64,000 nucleotides of DNA from Rhodococcus oxybenzonivorans (GTDB lineage Bacteria; Actinomycetota; Actinomycetes; Mycobacteriales; Mycobacteriaceae): assembly GCF_003130705.1 (NCBI RefSeq), contig NZ_CP021354.1, positions 1,674,001 through 1,738,000 of the forward strand. The letters are read 5' to 3'. Of the stretch, positions 29,232-39,043 are shown piece after piece. Numbering within the stretch: position 1 is the stretch's first letter; each line of letters starts with the position of its first letter. A program made the position numbers and the translations under genes. A model generated the notes under the pieces. It was not told where the DNA came from and searched no databases. It was given only the letters and a program-made list of their open reading frames with translations.

Positions 29232-29795
29232 GTGACTGACACTGTGACAGAGATCGAGACGAGCGTGTCTCCGGACGTTCCCGAGGATCCCGCTGCGCAC
29301 GCGCTGGCGATGGTGGGGCACCACTACCGCGTCGACGACTTCTACGAGGTCGGTCGCGAGAAGGTGCGGGAGTACGCGCGGGCCGTGCAGGACTGGCACC
29401 CCGCTCACCACGATGAGGACGCCGCCCGCGGCCTCGGCTACGACGGCCTGCTCGCTCCGCTCACGTTCATCTCGCTTGTCGGAATCATCGCTCAGAGCCG
29501 CCTCTTCAAGGAGATCGTCACCGGTTACGACCCGAGTCAGATCCTCCAGACGGATCAGCGTCTCGTGTTCCACAAGCCGATCAAGGTCGGGGACCGCTTG
29601 TTCTGCGACGTCTATCTGGACGGCTTCCGTCAAATGGGTGGCAGCGACATCATCACCACCAAGAACATCGTCACCGACCAGAACGACGAACTCGTGCAGA
29701 CCACCTGGACCACGCTTGTCGCGCGGACCGGCGGCGAGGTCGACGAGAACATCGCTCACGCAGTCAAGGACGTGATCATGCATGGCGCTTCGTAA
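29232..29795 (+). CDS. hadA: (3R)-hydroxyacyl-ACP dehydratase subunit HadA
   Basis: A 187-residue hotdog subunit of the FAS-II dehydratase that builds meromycolic acids, paired with HadB. Visible are VGHHYRVDDFYEVGREKVRE at the N-terminus, the segment YARAVQDWHPAHHDED and the late TTKNIVTDQNDELVQTTWTT. HadA lacks the catalytic Asp/His pair, which HadB supplies, and contributes substrate binding. GTG start. It overlaps hadB by 14 bases, which indicates coupled, stoichiometric translation. Confidence 0.9.
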   Translation: MTDTVTEIETSVSPDVPEDPAAHALAMVGHHYRVDDFYEVGREKVREYARAVQDWHPAHHDEDAARGLGYDGLLAPLTFISLVGIIAQSRLFKEIVTGYDPSQILQTDQRLVFHKPIKVGDRLFCDVYLDGFRQMGGSDIITTKNIVTDQNDELVQTTWTTLVARTGGEVDENIAHAVKDVIMHGAS

Positions 29796-30207
29796 GTTCG
29801 AGGACGTCTCGGTGGGTGACGAACTCCCCGAGCGCATTGTGCGCCTCACGCGTGGCGACCTGGTCAACTACGCGGGCGTCTCGGGTGACCCCAATCCGAT
29901 CCACTGGAGCGACGAAGTCGTCAAGCTCGCCGGCCTCGACAATGTGATTGCCCACGGGATGCTCACCATGGGTCTCGGCGGTGGATTCGTGACCTCATGG
30001 CTCGGTGACCCCGGCGCGGTCACCGAATACAATGTACGCTTCACGAGCTCGGTGTACGTCCGCGAGGACGAGGCCGCCGAGGTCGAATACACCGGCAAGG
30101 TCAAGTCGGTGGACGAAGAAAGCAAGACTGCAGTAGTCGCTATCGTGGCGCGCTCCGAAGGAAAGAAGATCTTCGGTCGTGCCACGGCAACGGTCCGTCT
30201 GGCCTGA
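29782..30207 (+). CDS. hadB: (3R)-hydroxyacyl-ACP dehydratase subunit HadB
   Basis: A 141-residue MaoC-type hotdog subunit. The hydratase-2 catalytic motif is YAGVSGDPNPIHW (Asp and His), and HGMLTMGLGGGFVTSWLG follows as the substrate-loop segment. With HadA it forms the dehydratase of FAS-II. In M. tuberculosis hadC follows immediately; here the next gene is tRNA-Trp, so no third subunit is encoded at this locus. Confidence 0.92.
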   Translation: MALRKFEDVSVGDELPERIVRLTRGDLVNYAGVSGDPNPIHWSDEVVKLAGLDNVIAHGMLTMGLGGGFVTSWLGDPGAVTEYNVRFTSSVYVREDEAAEVEYTGKVKSVDEESKTAVVAIVARSEGKKIFGRATATVRLA

Positions 30208-30392
30208 CCGCCGGGTGGATTGGGTTTGTTCCGGGGCTTTGAAGTACACTGAGATTTCTGGGATTACTCAGCGCTGCGCGCTGCCCTACGGTGCTGTTCG
30301 GCCGACACAGGGTGGCGCGCGTGTCATGTAATCACAGAGAGGTCGGGCAAGAATTGGTCCAGAGGTAACTCGGGACCAGGTCACCCGACCAA

Positions 30393-30465
<73 letters not shown>

Positions 30466-30497
30466 CCCCCGGATTGCCAGCGACTGAGAGGAACGAC

Positions 30498-30947
30498 GTG
30501 AGCGAGGAGCGCGCCAAGCGCGACGGCGACACTTCAGGGTCGACGCGCCCGGACGGTGTCGACGACACCGCGGCCGACGCCACCACGCGTTCCGAGAGTC
30601 CCTCGGCAAGGCCGAGCGGCAAACGTCAGAGCCGTCGTTCGCAGGCAGGCACCGGCGTCGCAGCCAGTTCCGTGAAGACGCCGGAACGCGCGAGAGCCGA
30701 GACGATCACCAAGGCCCGTCCCGCGACGAAGGACCGTGCCGACAAGCCGCACAAGGAGAACATCTTCAAGCGGTTGCGCCGGTTCCTGCGCGAGGTCATC
30801 GCGGAGCTGCGCAAGGTCATCTGGCCCAACCGCAAGCAGATGATCACCTACACCAGCGTTGTGCTCGTGTTCGTGGTGTTCATGGTGGCGTTCATCGGTG
30901 TGCTCGATCTTGCGGTCATCAAAGGCGTCACCTGGTTGTTCGGTTGA
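30498..30947 (+). CDS. secE: Preprotein translocase subunit SecE
   Basis: A 149-residue protein: about 90 residues of charged, low-complexity N-terminal extension (Arg/Ala/Ser/Thr), then the conserved SecE core RFLREVIAELRKVIWPNRKQ and one transmembrane helix (SVVLVFVVFMVAFIGVLDLA). The extension is typical of actinobacteria. GTG 30498 has GAGAGGAA just upstream; an in-frame start at 30474 would lie within the tRNA-adjacent leader. Confidence 0.93.
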   Translation: MSEERAKRDGDTSGSTRPDGVDDTAADATTRSESPSARPSGKRQSRRSQAGTGVAASSVKTPERARAETITKARPATKDRADKPHKENIFKRLRRFLREVIAELRKVIWPNRKQMITYTSVVLVFVVFMVAFIGVLDLAVIKGVTWLFG

Positions 30948-30984
30948 CGGAGTCCGCCCCGGTGGATCCGAAGTATGTGAGTGA

Positions 30985-31836
<852 letters not shown>

Positions 31837-31897
31837 CGCCACACACACTTGCACTGCAGTAGCAAGAAACACACCCAGCAACAAATAGGAAATCGAG

Positions 31898-32332
31898 ATG
31901 CCCCCCAAGAAGAAGAAGCTCGCAGGGCTCATCAAGCTTCAGATCCAGGCCGGTCAGGCTAACCCTGCACCGCCCGTGGGTCCCGCGCTTGGTCAGCACG
32001 GCGTGAACATCATGGAATTCTGCAAGGCCTACAACGCGGCGACTGAGTCTCAGCGCGGCAATGTTGTGCCGGTCGAAATCTCGGTCTACGAAGACCGCAG
32101 CTTCGATTTCAAGCTGAAGACCCCTCCGGCTGCCAAGCTGCTGCTCAAGGCTGCAGGCGTCCAGAAGGGCTCCGGCGAGCCGCACAAGACCAAGGTTGCC
32201 TCGGTGACCATGGACCAGGTGCGCGAGATCGCGAAGACCAAGCAGGAAGACCTCAACGCCAACGACATCGAGCAGGCCGCGAAGATCATCGCCGGCACCG
32301 CCCGGTCGATGGGCATCACGGTCGACGGCTGA
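31898..32332 (+). CDS. rplK: 50S ribosomal protein L11
   Basis: A 144-residue L11: [20 protein letters not shown] and [16 protein letters not shown] form the N-terminal domain bound by thiostrepton-type antibiotics, and the C-terminal domain has [20 protein letters not shown] followed by [11 protein letters not shown]11 is part of the GTPase-associated centre with L10-L7/L12. Confidence 0.97.
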   Translation: MPPKKKKLAGLIKLQIQAGQANPAPPVGPALGQHGVNIMEFCKAYNAATESQRGNVVPVEISVYEDRSFDFKLKTPPAAKLLLKAAGVQKGSGEPHKTKVASVTMDQVREIAKTKQEDLNANDIEQAAKIIAGTARSMGITVDG

Positions 32333-32460
32333 GCCGTTTCCGTATGACGGCTACGGCCGTCGAGAGAACGCGTGGGAGGGCCGGCCAGGCCCCGACCACT
32401 ACTGAACCATTCACCACTGCAGTTGGTCACACACTGTGGTGAGAAGTTAGGACAGAAAAC

Positions 32461-33177
32461 ATGGCAAAGCGCAGCAAGGCGTACCTCGCCGCCGCTGAGA
32501 AGATCGACTTCGACAAGCTGTACAGCCCGCTGCAGGCTGCGAAGCTGGCGAAGGAAACGTCGTCGAGCAAGATGGACGCGACCGTCGAGGTTGCCGTTCG
32601 TCTGGGCGTCGACCCCCGCAAGGCGGACCAGATGGTCCGCGGAACGGTCAACCTGCCGCACGGCACCGGTAAGACCGCCCGCGTCATCGTGTTCGCAGTC
32701 GGAGAAAAGGCCGCTGAGGCCGAGGCAGCTGGAGCCGACGCCGTCGGCGCCGAGGACCTCATCGAGCGGATTCAGGGTGGCTGGCTCGACTTCGACGCCG
32801 CCATCGCAACTCCCGACCAGATGGCCAAGGTCGGCCGCATCGCCCGCGTCCTCGGACCGCGTGGTTTGATGCCGAACCCCAAGACTGGCACCGTGACCGC
32901 AGATGTCACGAAGGCTGTCGCGGACATCAAGGGCGGAAAGATCAACTTCCGCGTCGACAAGCAGGCCAACCTGCACTTCGTGATCGGCAAGGCGTCGTTC
33001 GACGACGCCAAGCTGGTGGAGAACTACGGCGCCGCGCTGGATGAGATCCTGCGTGCGAAGCCGTCCTCCGCGAAGGGCCGCTACGTCAAGAAGGTCACCG
33101 TTTCGACCACCACCGGCCCGGGCATCCCGGTGGACCCGAACCGCACCCGCAACCTTCTCGAGGATGCCGACGCGTAA
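32461..33177 (+). CDS. rplA: 50S ribosomal protein L1
   Basis: A 238-residue L1, the mobile stalk protein beside the E site. Conserved segments are [39 protein letters not shown] and [20 protein letters not shown]. It follows rplK by 128 bases and is closed off by a very strong terminator, separating rplKA from rplJL. Confidence 0.97.
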
Positions 33178-33192
33178 GTTCGTCACCTGTGA

Positions 33193-33238
33193 GCAGCTCG
33201 GCCGGTACGGAGATCTCCGTACCGGCCGAGCTGCTTTT
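33193..33238 (+). terminator. Perfect 42-base palindromic terminator after rplA
   Basis: Positions 33193-33234 are a perfect palindrome centred on AGATCT (arms start GCAGCTCGG and end CCGAGCTGC), immediately followed by TTTT. This is a textbook intrinsic terminator with a 19-bp usable stem. Confidence 0.9.
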
Positions 33239-33272
33239 GCGCGGCGTCGACCCTGGTCGTGAAGACGCCGAT

Positions 33273-33302
33273 TTGGTGGCGCGGCCGGTGATGCCGTAGT
33301 CT
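33273..33302 (+). promoter_or_regulatory. Candidate promoter of rplJL
   Basis: TTGGTG at 33273-33278 and TAGTCT at 33297-33302, 18 bases apart, just downstream of the rplA terminator and about 45 bases before the L10 leader. Sequence match is moderate; position is convincing. Confidence 0.45.
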
Positions 33303-33352
33303 GTGCTGCGGAGTTCATGCAGGATTCGAACTCCACCCCAAATCATGTTCTA

Positions 33353-33437
33353 CCCAAGACCGTTGGTGATCGTCCCCGCGAGGGTGCGATTGAAAGTCCG
33401 GGAATGTCCGGCGGCCCACGCAGGAGGACGAGGTAGG
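33353..33437 (+). promoter_or_regulatory. L10 leader (ribosomal protein autoregulatory RNA)
   Basis: The untranslated RNA upstream of rplJ contains the conserved pieces CCCAAGACCGTTGGTGATCG, GTCCGGGAATGTCCGGCGGCC and ACGCAGGAGGACGAGGT of actinobacterial L10 leaders. The RNA binds L10(L12)4 and lowers rplJL expression when the complex is in excess. The boundaries are approximate. About 50 bases downstream lies an intrinsic terminator, suggesting transcription attenuation. Confidence 0.75.
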
Positions 33438-33486
33438 GGGATGCGTCTCGGTCGCGGTTTCGTACCCGGCTGAATGCCTCCTTTTC

Positions 33487-33516
33487 CGCCCCGTGTGCCC
33501 TGCACCGGGGCGTTTT
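33487..33516 (+). terminator. Attenuator hairpin in the rplJ leader
   Basis: CGCCCCG (33487-33493) pairs with CGGGGCG (33506-33512), followed by TTTT. It stands between the L10 leader and rplJ, about 90 bases before the start codon, the position of the partial terminator known in this operon. Confidence 0.7.
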
Positions 33517-33605
33517 GCATGTCGTGGACTGTGCACCGTCCGGATTCTCGGACGTGCGCAGCGGCTCCGAAGTGGGATAACGACTGTCATGAGAGGAGGC
33601 GAAGT

Positions 33606-34163
33606 ATGGCAAAGCCTGAGAAGGTTTCCGCAGTTGCGGAGATCACCGAGCAGTTCAAGGGTTCGACCGCTGCTGTGATCACGGAATACCGTGGTCTGAC
33701 GGTGGGCAACATCACGACACTGCGACGCGCTCTCGGAGAGGGTGCCACCTACTCCGTCGCCAAGAACACCCTGGTCAAGCGTGCCGCTGCTGAAGCGGGC
33801 GTCGAAGGCCTTGACGACCTTTTCGTCGGTCCGACCGCCATTGCATTCATCAAGGGCGAGCCGGTCGATGCAGCGAAGGCTATTAAGAACTTCGCGAAGG
33901 ACAACAAGGCTCTCGTCATCAAGGGCGGCTACATGGACGGCGCTGCGCTGTCCGTGGATCAGGTCAACCGGATTGCGGACCTCGAGTCCCGCGAGGTCCT
34001 GTTGGCCAAGCTTGCCGGCGCGATGAAGGGCAACTTGGCAAAGGCCGCAGGCCTGTTCAATGCTCCTGCCTCGCAGGTGGCCCGTCTGGCTGCCGCACTG
34101 CAGGAGAAGAGGGCCGCCGAGGGTGGAGCAGAAGCTCCGGCCGAGGCTCCCGCCGAAAGCTGA
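33606..34163 (+). CDS. rplJ: 50S ribosomal protein L10
   Basis: A 185-residue L10: [40 protein letters not shown] and [20 protein letters not shown] are the rRNA-binding domain; the C-terminal helix ([12 protein letters not shown]) binds L7/L12 dimers. The tail is Ala/Glu-rich. ATG 33606 with GAGAGGAGG upstream is clear, though the frame is open earlier. Confidence 0.97.
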   Translation: MAKPEKVSAVAEITEQFKGSTAAVITEYRGLTVGNITTLRRALGEGATYSVAKNTLVKRAAAEAGVEGLDDLFVGPTAIAFIKGEPVDAAKAIKNFAKDNKALVIKGGYMDGAALSVDQVNRIADLESREVLLAKLAGAMKGNLAKAAGLFNAPASQVARLAAALQEKRAAEGGAEAPAEAPAES

Positions 34164-34241
34164 TCCGCACCCGCGCATCACAGCTATAACCCCGCCCGGT
34201 CGCGGATCAGCGACATGGGACTTACAGGAAGGACCGCCATC

Positions 34242-34631
34242 ATGGCGAAGCTCAGCACCGAAGAGTTGTTGGACCAGTTCAAGGAGCTCACCCTTCTCGA
34301 GCTGTCGGAGTTCGTGAAGGCATTCGAGGAGACCTTCGAGGTCACCGCGGCTGCTCCGGTTGCCGTTGCCGCTGCGGGCGCCCCGGCTGCTGCCGGCGCC
34401 GACGCTGCCGAGGAGCAGGACGAGTTCGACGTCGTCCTCGAGTCGGCCGGCGACAAGAAGATCCAGGTCATCAAGGTCGTTCGTGAGGTCGTCTCCGGCC
34501 TCGGCCTGAAGGAAGCCAAGGACCTCGTCGAGGGTGCTCCGAAGGCCATCCTGGAGAAGGTTGCCAAGGACGCGGCCGACGCCGCCAAGGAGAAGCTCGA
34601 GGCTGCAGGCGCGAAGATCACCGTCAAGTAA
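34242..34631 (+). CDS. rplL: 50S ribosomal protein L7/L12
   Basis: A 129-residue stalk protein. N-terminal dimerisation domain [20 protein letters not shown], an Ala/Pro hinge, and the factor-binding C-terminal domain [20 protein letters not shown] with [17 protein letters not shown]. The start is placed at MAKLST behind AGGAAGGA, nine codons into the open frame. Confidence 0.97.
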   Translation: MAKLSTEELLDQFKELTLLELSEFVKAFEETFEVTAAAPVAVAAAGAPAAAGADAAEEQDEFDVVLESAGDKKIQVIKVVREVVSGLGLKEAKDLVEGAPKAILEKVAKDAADAAKEKLEAAGAKITVK

Positions 34632-34667
34632 GACGGTTTCGCACTGCTCTACCCGAGCGGACGAACG

Positions 34668-34702
34668 AGGGCCACTTCCCACTTGTGGGGAGTGGCCCTT
34701 TT
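34668..34702 (+). terminator. Intrinsic terminator after rplL
   Basis: AGGGCCACT with AGTGGCCCT form the outer stem, extended inward by TCCC/GGGG, loop ACTTGT, followed by TTTT at 34699-34702. It ends the rplJL unit. The remaining 230 bases before mkl hold only a candidate promoter. Confidence 0.88.
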
Positions 34703-34820
34703 CATGTCCGGACGAGTCCGGAGTGTCGAAATTCAGAGCGAGAAACTGAACGTGCGACCAGCTCAAAACGCCCTCGTCATCGCAGCTCAGCGGGTATGTT
34801 TTGCATTGTGGGACCCCGTG

Positions 34821-34850
34821 TTGGCATGCGTTCTTACCGGTGAGTAGCAT
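34821..34850 (+). promoter_or_regulatory. Candidate promoter of the mkl-mce operon
   Basis: TTGGCA at 34821-34826 and TAGCAT at 34845-34850, spaced by 18 bases, about 85 bases before the ATPase gene. No clear KstR-type or Mce1R-type operator was recognised around it. Confidence 0.35.
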
Positions 34851-34933
34851 ACTCTGTCACAGGTAACACTTCGATGCGATAGAGTGACCCAACCCACACG
34901 GGGTGTATGCATCGAACGGTCGCGGAGGTAATG

Positions 34934-36019
34934 GTGGGTGTCGAGGTAGCCGTCGAGGGACTGACCAAGTCGTTCGGCTCGCAGAGGATCTGGCAGGACG
35001 TCACGTTGACCCTTCCGGCAGGTGAGGTCAGTGCGCTGCTGGGCCCGTCGGGTACGGGTAAGTCGGTGTTCTTGAAGTCGTTGATCGGTCTGCTCCGCCC
35101 GGAGCAGGGCTCGATCGTGATCGACGGCACCAACATTCTCGAGTGCTCGTCCAAGGAGCTCTACGAGATCCGGAAGCTGTTCGGTGTGCTGTTCCAGGAC
35201 GGTGCCCTGTTCGGGTCGATGAACCTCTTCGACAATGTGGCGTTCCCGCTGCGCGAGCACACGAAGAAGTCCGAGTCCGACATCCGCAAGATCGTGATGG
35301 AGAAGATGGAACTCGTCGGCCTGCTCGGGGCCGAGGAGAAGCTGCCGGGTGAGATCTCCGGTGGTATGCGCAAACGTGCCGGTTTGGCCCGCGCCCTGGT
35401 GCTGGATCCGCAGATCATCCTCGTGGACGAGCCGGACTCGGGTCTGGACCCGGTGCGCACCACCTACATCTCGCAGACGTTGATCGACATCAACGCCGAG
35501 ATCGACGCGACCATTCTGATCGTCTCGCACAACATCAACCTCGCGCGGACGGTGCCGGACAACATCGGCATGCTGTTCCGTCGGCATTTGGTGATGTTCG
35601 GGCCGCGGGAGGTGCTGCTCACCAGTGAGGAGCCGGTGGTCAAGCAGTTCCTGAACGGCACGATGATCGGTCCGATCGGGATGTCGGAGGAGAAGGACGA
35701 GGCGCAGATGGCGCAGGAGCAGGCGATGGTCGACGCCGGTCACCATGCCGGTGGTGTCGACGACGTCGAGGGCATCGTCCCGCAGATGAAGGCGACGCCG
35801 GGGATGCCGTTCCGGCAGGCCGTGGCCCGCCGGCAGGAACGCGTCCGCCACATCATGCACACCCTGCCGCCGAGCGCGCAGGCCGCAATTCAGGAAAGCC
35901 TCGACGAAACATCCGGCAACGGCGGCGACTACGACTACGCCTACAGCCAGGAAGATACGCAGGTCCTCCCGGCATACCGGGGCGAAGGATACGAGAACAC
36001 CACTCACGGGCAAGGGTAG
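34934..36019 (+). CDS. mkl: Mce transport ATPase (Mkl/MceG)
   Basis: A 361-residue ABC ATPase that powers Mce lipid import. Walker A is GPSGTGKSV, the Q-loop FGVLFQDGALFGSMNL, the signature EISGGMRKRAGLARALV, Walker B IILVDEPDSGLDPVR and the H-loop ILIVSHNINLAR. After residue 250 comes the long MceG-specific tail, including PIGMSEEKDEAQMAQEQAMV and ATPGMPFRQAVARRQERVR. GTG 34934 is five bases from a GGAGG site; ATG 34931 and ATG 34907 are alternatives. Nine bases separate it from yrbEA, so ATPase and permeases are one transcript, unlike M. tuberculosis, where mceG stands alone. Confidence 0.9.
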   Translation: MGVEVAVEGLTKSFGSQRIWQDVTLTLPAGEVSALLGPSGTGKSVFLKSLIGLLRPEQGSIVIDGTNILECSSKELYEIRKLFGVLFQDGALFGSMNLFDNVAFPLREHTKKSESDIRKIVMEKMELVGLLGAEEKLPGEISGGMRKRAGLARALVLDPQIILVDEPDSGLDPVRTTYISQTLIDINAEIDATILIVSHNINLARTVPDNIGMLFRRHLVMFGPREVLLTSEEPVVKQFLNGTMIGPIGMSEEKDEAQMAQEQAMVDAGHHAGGVDDVEGIVPQMKATPGMPFRQAVARRQERVRHIMHTLPPSAQAAIQESLDETSGNGGDYDYAYSQEDTQVLPAYRGEGYENTTHGQG

Positions 36020-36028
36020 GCATAACGG

Positions 36029-36823
36029 ATGGGGGTTACCCGCAGCTCCGTCTTGCGGCCGGTCAACGGTGCGCTGACGCAGGCCGGAAACATCGTCGAG
36101 CTTTTCGTCGACGTCGCACGAAACACGTTCAAACGACCGTTCCAGTTCCGCGAGTTCATCGAACAGGCCTGGTTCATCGCGAGCGTGACGATCCTGCCCA
36201 CCGCTATGGTGGCGATTCCGTTCGGCGCAGTGGTGTCACTGCAGACGGGGTCGCTGATCAAGCAGCTCGGCGCCGAGTCGTTCACGGGAGCGGCCAGCGT
36301 GCTCGCCGTCATTCAGCAGGGTTCCCCGCTGGTGACAGCACTCCTGGTGGCCGGGGCTGCGGGCTCGGCTGTCACGGCGGATCTCGGTGCGCGAACGATT
36401 CGCGAAGAGATCGATGCCATGGAGGTTCTGGGTATCAACCCCGTGCAGCGCCTCGTGGTGCCCAGGGTCCTCGCGATGGTTCTCGTCGCGATTCTCCTCA
36501 ACGGATTGGTGTCCGTGGTCGGTATCGCCGGCGGCTACTTCTTCAATGTGATTCTCCAAGGGGGCAATCCCGGTGCGTACCTGGCATCGTTCTCGGCCTT
36601 CGCGCAGCTCCCCGACATCTGGGTGGGTGAACTCAAGGCGGCCGTCTTCGGTGTCATCGCCGGTGTCATTGCGGCGTACAAGGGTTTGCATCCGAAGGGC
36701 GGTCCCAAGGGTGTCGGTGACGCCGTGAACCAGTCGGTGGTCATCACGTTCCTGCTGCTGTTCTTTGCCAACCTGATCTTGACCATGGTGTACCTCCAGA
36801 TCGTTCCGGCGAAGGGATCGTGA
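36029..36823 (+). CDS. yrbEA: Mce permease subunit YrbEA (MlaE family)
   Basis: A 264-residue inner-membrane permease with about five to six helices. MlaE signatures are GSPLVTALLVAGAAGSAVTA, DLGARTIREEIDAMEVLGIN and PVQRLVVPRVLAMVLV, the EExDAMEVLGI coupling helix contacting the ATPase. It forms the channel with YrbEB, receiving lipid from the MceA-F complex. Four bases separate it from yrbEB. Confidence 0.92.
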   Translation: MGVTRSSVLRPVNGALTQAGNIVELFVDVARNTFKRPFQFREFIEQAWFIASVTILPTAMVAIPFGAVVSLQTGSLIKQLGAESFTGAASVLAVIQQGSPLVTALLVAGAAGSAVTADLGARTIREEIDAMEVLGINPVQRLVVPRVLAMVLVAILLNGLVSVVGIAGGYFFNVILQGGNPGAYLASFSAFAQLPDIWVGELKAAVFGVIAGVIAAYKGLHPKGGPKGVGDAVNQSVVITFLLLFFANLILTMVYLQIVPAKGS

Positions 36824-36827
36824 CCCG

Positions 36828-37688
36828 ATGACAATCGCAAAGGGACGCGGTGACCGGACGCTCATGGCTGCGCGCCGTGTCGGGCGTGCGCCACTCAACG
36901 TGCTCGACCGGGCCGGCGAGCAGATGTCGTTCTACGCCAGGGCGATCGCGTGGTCGCCGCACACGCTCGTGCACTACCGCAAGGAAGTTCTGCGGTTGCT
37001 CGCCGAAGTGACCTTCGGCAGTGGGGCGCTCGCAGTAATCGGCGGAACCATCGGCGTCATCGCGATGATGTCCGGGTTCACCGGGGTAGTCGTCGGATTG
37101 CAAGGTTTCGCAGCCTTGGAGCAGCTGGGCAGCTCCGTGCTCACCGGCTTCCTGTCCGCCTACGTCAACACCCGTGAGATTGCGCCAATCGTTGCAGCTC
37201 TCGCACTTTCGGCAACAGTCGGTTGTGGTTTCACTGCGCAGCTGGGGGCCATGCGTATTTCCGAGGAGATCGACGCACTGGAAGTCATGGCGGTGCCGAG
37301 TGTTCCGTTCCTTGTGACCACACGCATGATTGCCGGATTCGTTGCCGTCATTCCGCTCTACATCGTGGGTCTTCTTGCGGCGTACCTTGCGTCCCGGCTC
37401 ATCAGCACGACGTTCAATGGCCAATCGACCGGTTCGTACGATCACTACTTCAACTTGTTCTTGCCACCGCAAGACGTTCTCTACTCGTTCGCGAAGGTCT
37501 TGATCTTCGCTTTCGTGCTGATTCTGATTCACTGCTACTACGGCTACCACGCCTCTGGTGGCCCCGCCGGTGTGGGTGTGGCCGTAGGCCGGGCGGTCCG
37601 CACGGCGATCGTGACGATCGCCGTACTCGACTTCTTCCTGAGCCTCGCCATCTGGGGCACGACGACCACAGTGAGGGTTGCCGGATGA
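36828..37688 (+). CDS. yrbEB: Mce permease subunit YrbEB (MlaE family)
   Basis: A 286-residue second MlaE-type subunit: FTGVVVGLQGFAALEQLGSS, GCGFTAQLGAMRISEEIDAL with EVMAVPSVPFLVTTRMIAG, and a C-terminal CYYGYHASGGPAGVGVAVGR. The N-terminal 60 residues are a cytoplasmic amphipathic region typical of B subunits. Its stop overlaps the mceA start by four bases (ATGA). Confidence 0.92.
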   Translation: MTIAKGRGDRTLMAARRVGRAPLNVLDRAGEQMSFYARAIAWSPHTLVHYRKEVLRLLAEVTFGSGALAVIGGTIGVIAMMSGFTGVVVGLQGFAALEQLGSSVLTGFLSAYVNTREIAPIVAALALSATVGCGFTAQLGAMRISEEIDALEVMAVPSVPFLVTTRMIAGFVAVIPLYIVGLLAAYLASRLISTTFNGQSTGSYDHYFNLFLPPQDVLYSFAKVLIFAFVLILIHCYYGYHASGGPAGVGVAVGRAVRTAIVTIAVLDFFLSLAIWGTTTTVRVAG

Positions 37689-39043
37689 GCAACACATCGT
37701 CTGTTGTGGGTCGACGGGTGTTGGGGCTGGTGTTCTTCCTTGTCCTGGCCCTGTTCCTCGCAGTCACGATCGGCATGTTCAACAAGACGTTCACCAAGGT
37801 GGTCAAGATTGGGTTGGTTACCGACACGGTCGGAAACGCGCTGCCGCCCAACGCGGACGTCAAGGTGCGTGGCCTGATCGTCGGTGAGGTGCGCTCGGCT
37901 TCCACCACAGAGGGTGAGGTCACCTTGGAACTGGCCATACAGCCGGACAAGGCCGAACTCATTCCGTCCAACGCCACGGCGCGACTGTTACCCAAAACCC
38001 TGTTCGGCGAACGGTACGTGTCGCTGATCGTGCCGGAGGGGGACACGGCTCCGCACATCCAGGCCGGTGACGTTCTCGAGCAGGACAAGAGCGGGAACGC
38101 CGTCGAGATCGGCGAGGTCCTCGACGGCTTGCTGCCGCTGCTGCAGGCGATCCCGCCGCAGGACCTGGCGAACACGCTCGGTGCCCTGTCGCAGGGACTC
38201 AGTGGACGCGGCGCCGAACTCGGTCTGACGCTCGATCGGCTCGAGGAGATCTTCGCCGGACTCAACACGGAACTTCCCGCGATTCAGGAAGACCTGCGGG
38301 GCATCGCGGACTTCTCGCAGACGTATTCGGAGGCGGCACCGGACCTGGTCAACGCGCTCGACAACCTGCGGACCACAGGGAACACCGTGGTGGAGAAGCA
38401 GAACGAGCTCTCCACCCTGCTGGTGTCCCTGACCGGGACGGGTGCGAGCACGGCGGACCTCCTGGAGACCAACGCCGAGTCGATCGTGAACATCGCGGCC
38501 GATTCCCGTGAGGCGCTGCAGATTCTCGGCCGGTATTCGCCGAGCTTCGGCTGCACGTTCGCCGGATTCGCGAAGACGGCTCCCATCGCACGTGCGCTGC
38601 TTGCGCCGGACGACCCGAACCCGGGTGTGCGTGCCAGCGTGCAGTTCGTCAATCCGAAGGGCCGATACTTGCCTAACCAGGACGAGCCGCGCCTGCTCGA
38701 CAACCGTGGACCCGCCTGCTACGACAACGTCACGGCGCCCGGCGGCAAGTTCCCGCAGTATCCGGGTGGGTCGTCGTACAACGATGGTGCCTACCAGGTA
38801 CCTTCGCGTAACCCGGGACCGTCCACCATCGACTTCTTCCCCGCGCCGGCCGGCGTGCCGGACCAGGTTCCGGGATGGGGAGCCGAGGTCACACCCGCCA
38901 GCTATGCGGGTTCGAAGATGGAACAGGACACGCTCGACGTCGTGTACGGCGAAGCAGGAGGCATGGCGCCCGAGGACGTGCCGAGCTGGACGACACTCGT
39001 CGGTGCACCGACCATGAGGGGGACTGAGGTGAGTTTCAAGTGA
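37685..39043 (+). CDS. mceA: Mce family protein MceA
   Basis: A 452-residue cell-envelope protein: one N-terminal transmembrane anchor (LGLVFFLVLALFLAVTIGMF), the MCE domain (VGNALPPNADVKVRGLIVGE, LFGERYVSLIVPEGD), a long helical region (residues 140-270) and a Pro/Gly/Tyr-rich C-terminus, including GRYSPSFGCTFAGFAK. Hexameric Mce proteins form a hydrophobic tunnel delivering lipids across the periplasm. Start ATG 37685 is fixed by the anchor and the overlap with yrbEB. Confidence 0.9.
   Translation: MSNTSSVVGRRVLGLVFFLVLALFLAVTIGMFNKTFTKVVKIGLVTDTVGNALPPNADVKVRGLIVGEVRSASTTEGEVTLELAIQPDKAELIPSNATARLLPKTLFGERYVSLIVPEGDTAPHIQAGDVLEQDKSGNAVEIGEVLDGLLPLLQAIPPQDLANTLGALSQGLSGRGAELGLTLDRLEEIFAGLNTELPAIQEDLRGIADFSQTYSEAAPDLVNALDNLRTTGNTVVEKQNELSTLLVSLTGTGASTADLLETNAESIVNIAADSREALQILGRYSPSFGCTFAGFAKTAPIARALLAPDDPNPGVRASVQFVNPKGRYLPNQDEPRLLDNRGPACYDNVTAPGGKFPQYPGGSSYNDGAYQVPSRNPGPSTIDFFPAPAGVPDQVPGWGAEVTPASYAGSKMEQDTLDVVYGEAGGMAPEDVPSWTTLVGAPTMRGTEVSFK

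Noticed and set aside
33315..34850. 511-codon reverse frame over rplJ-rplL and the L10 leader
   Set aside because: Antisense to certain ribosomal protein genes and a conserved RNA leader.
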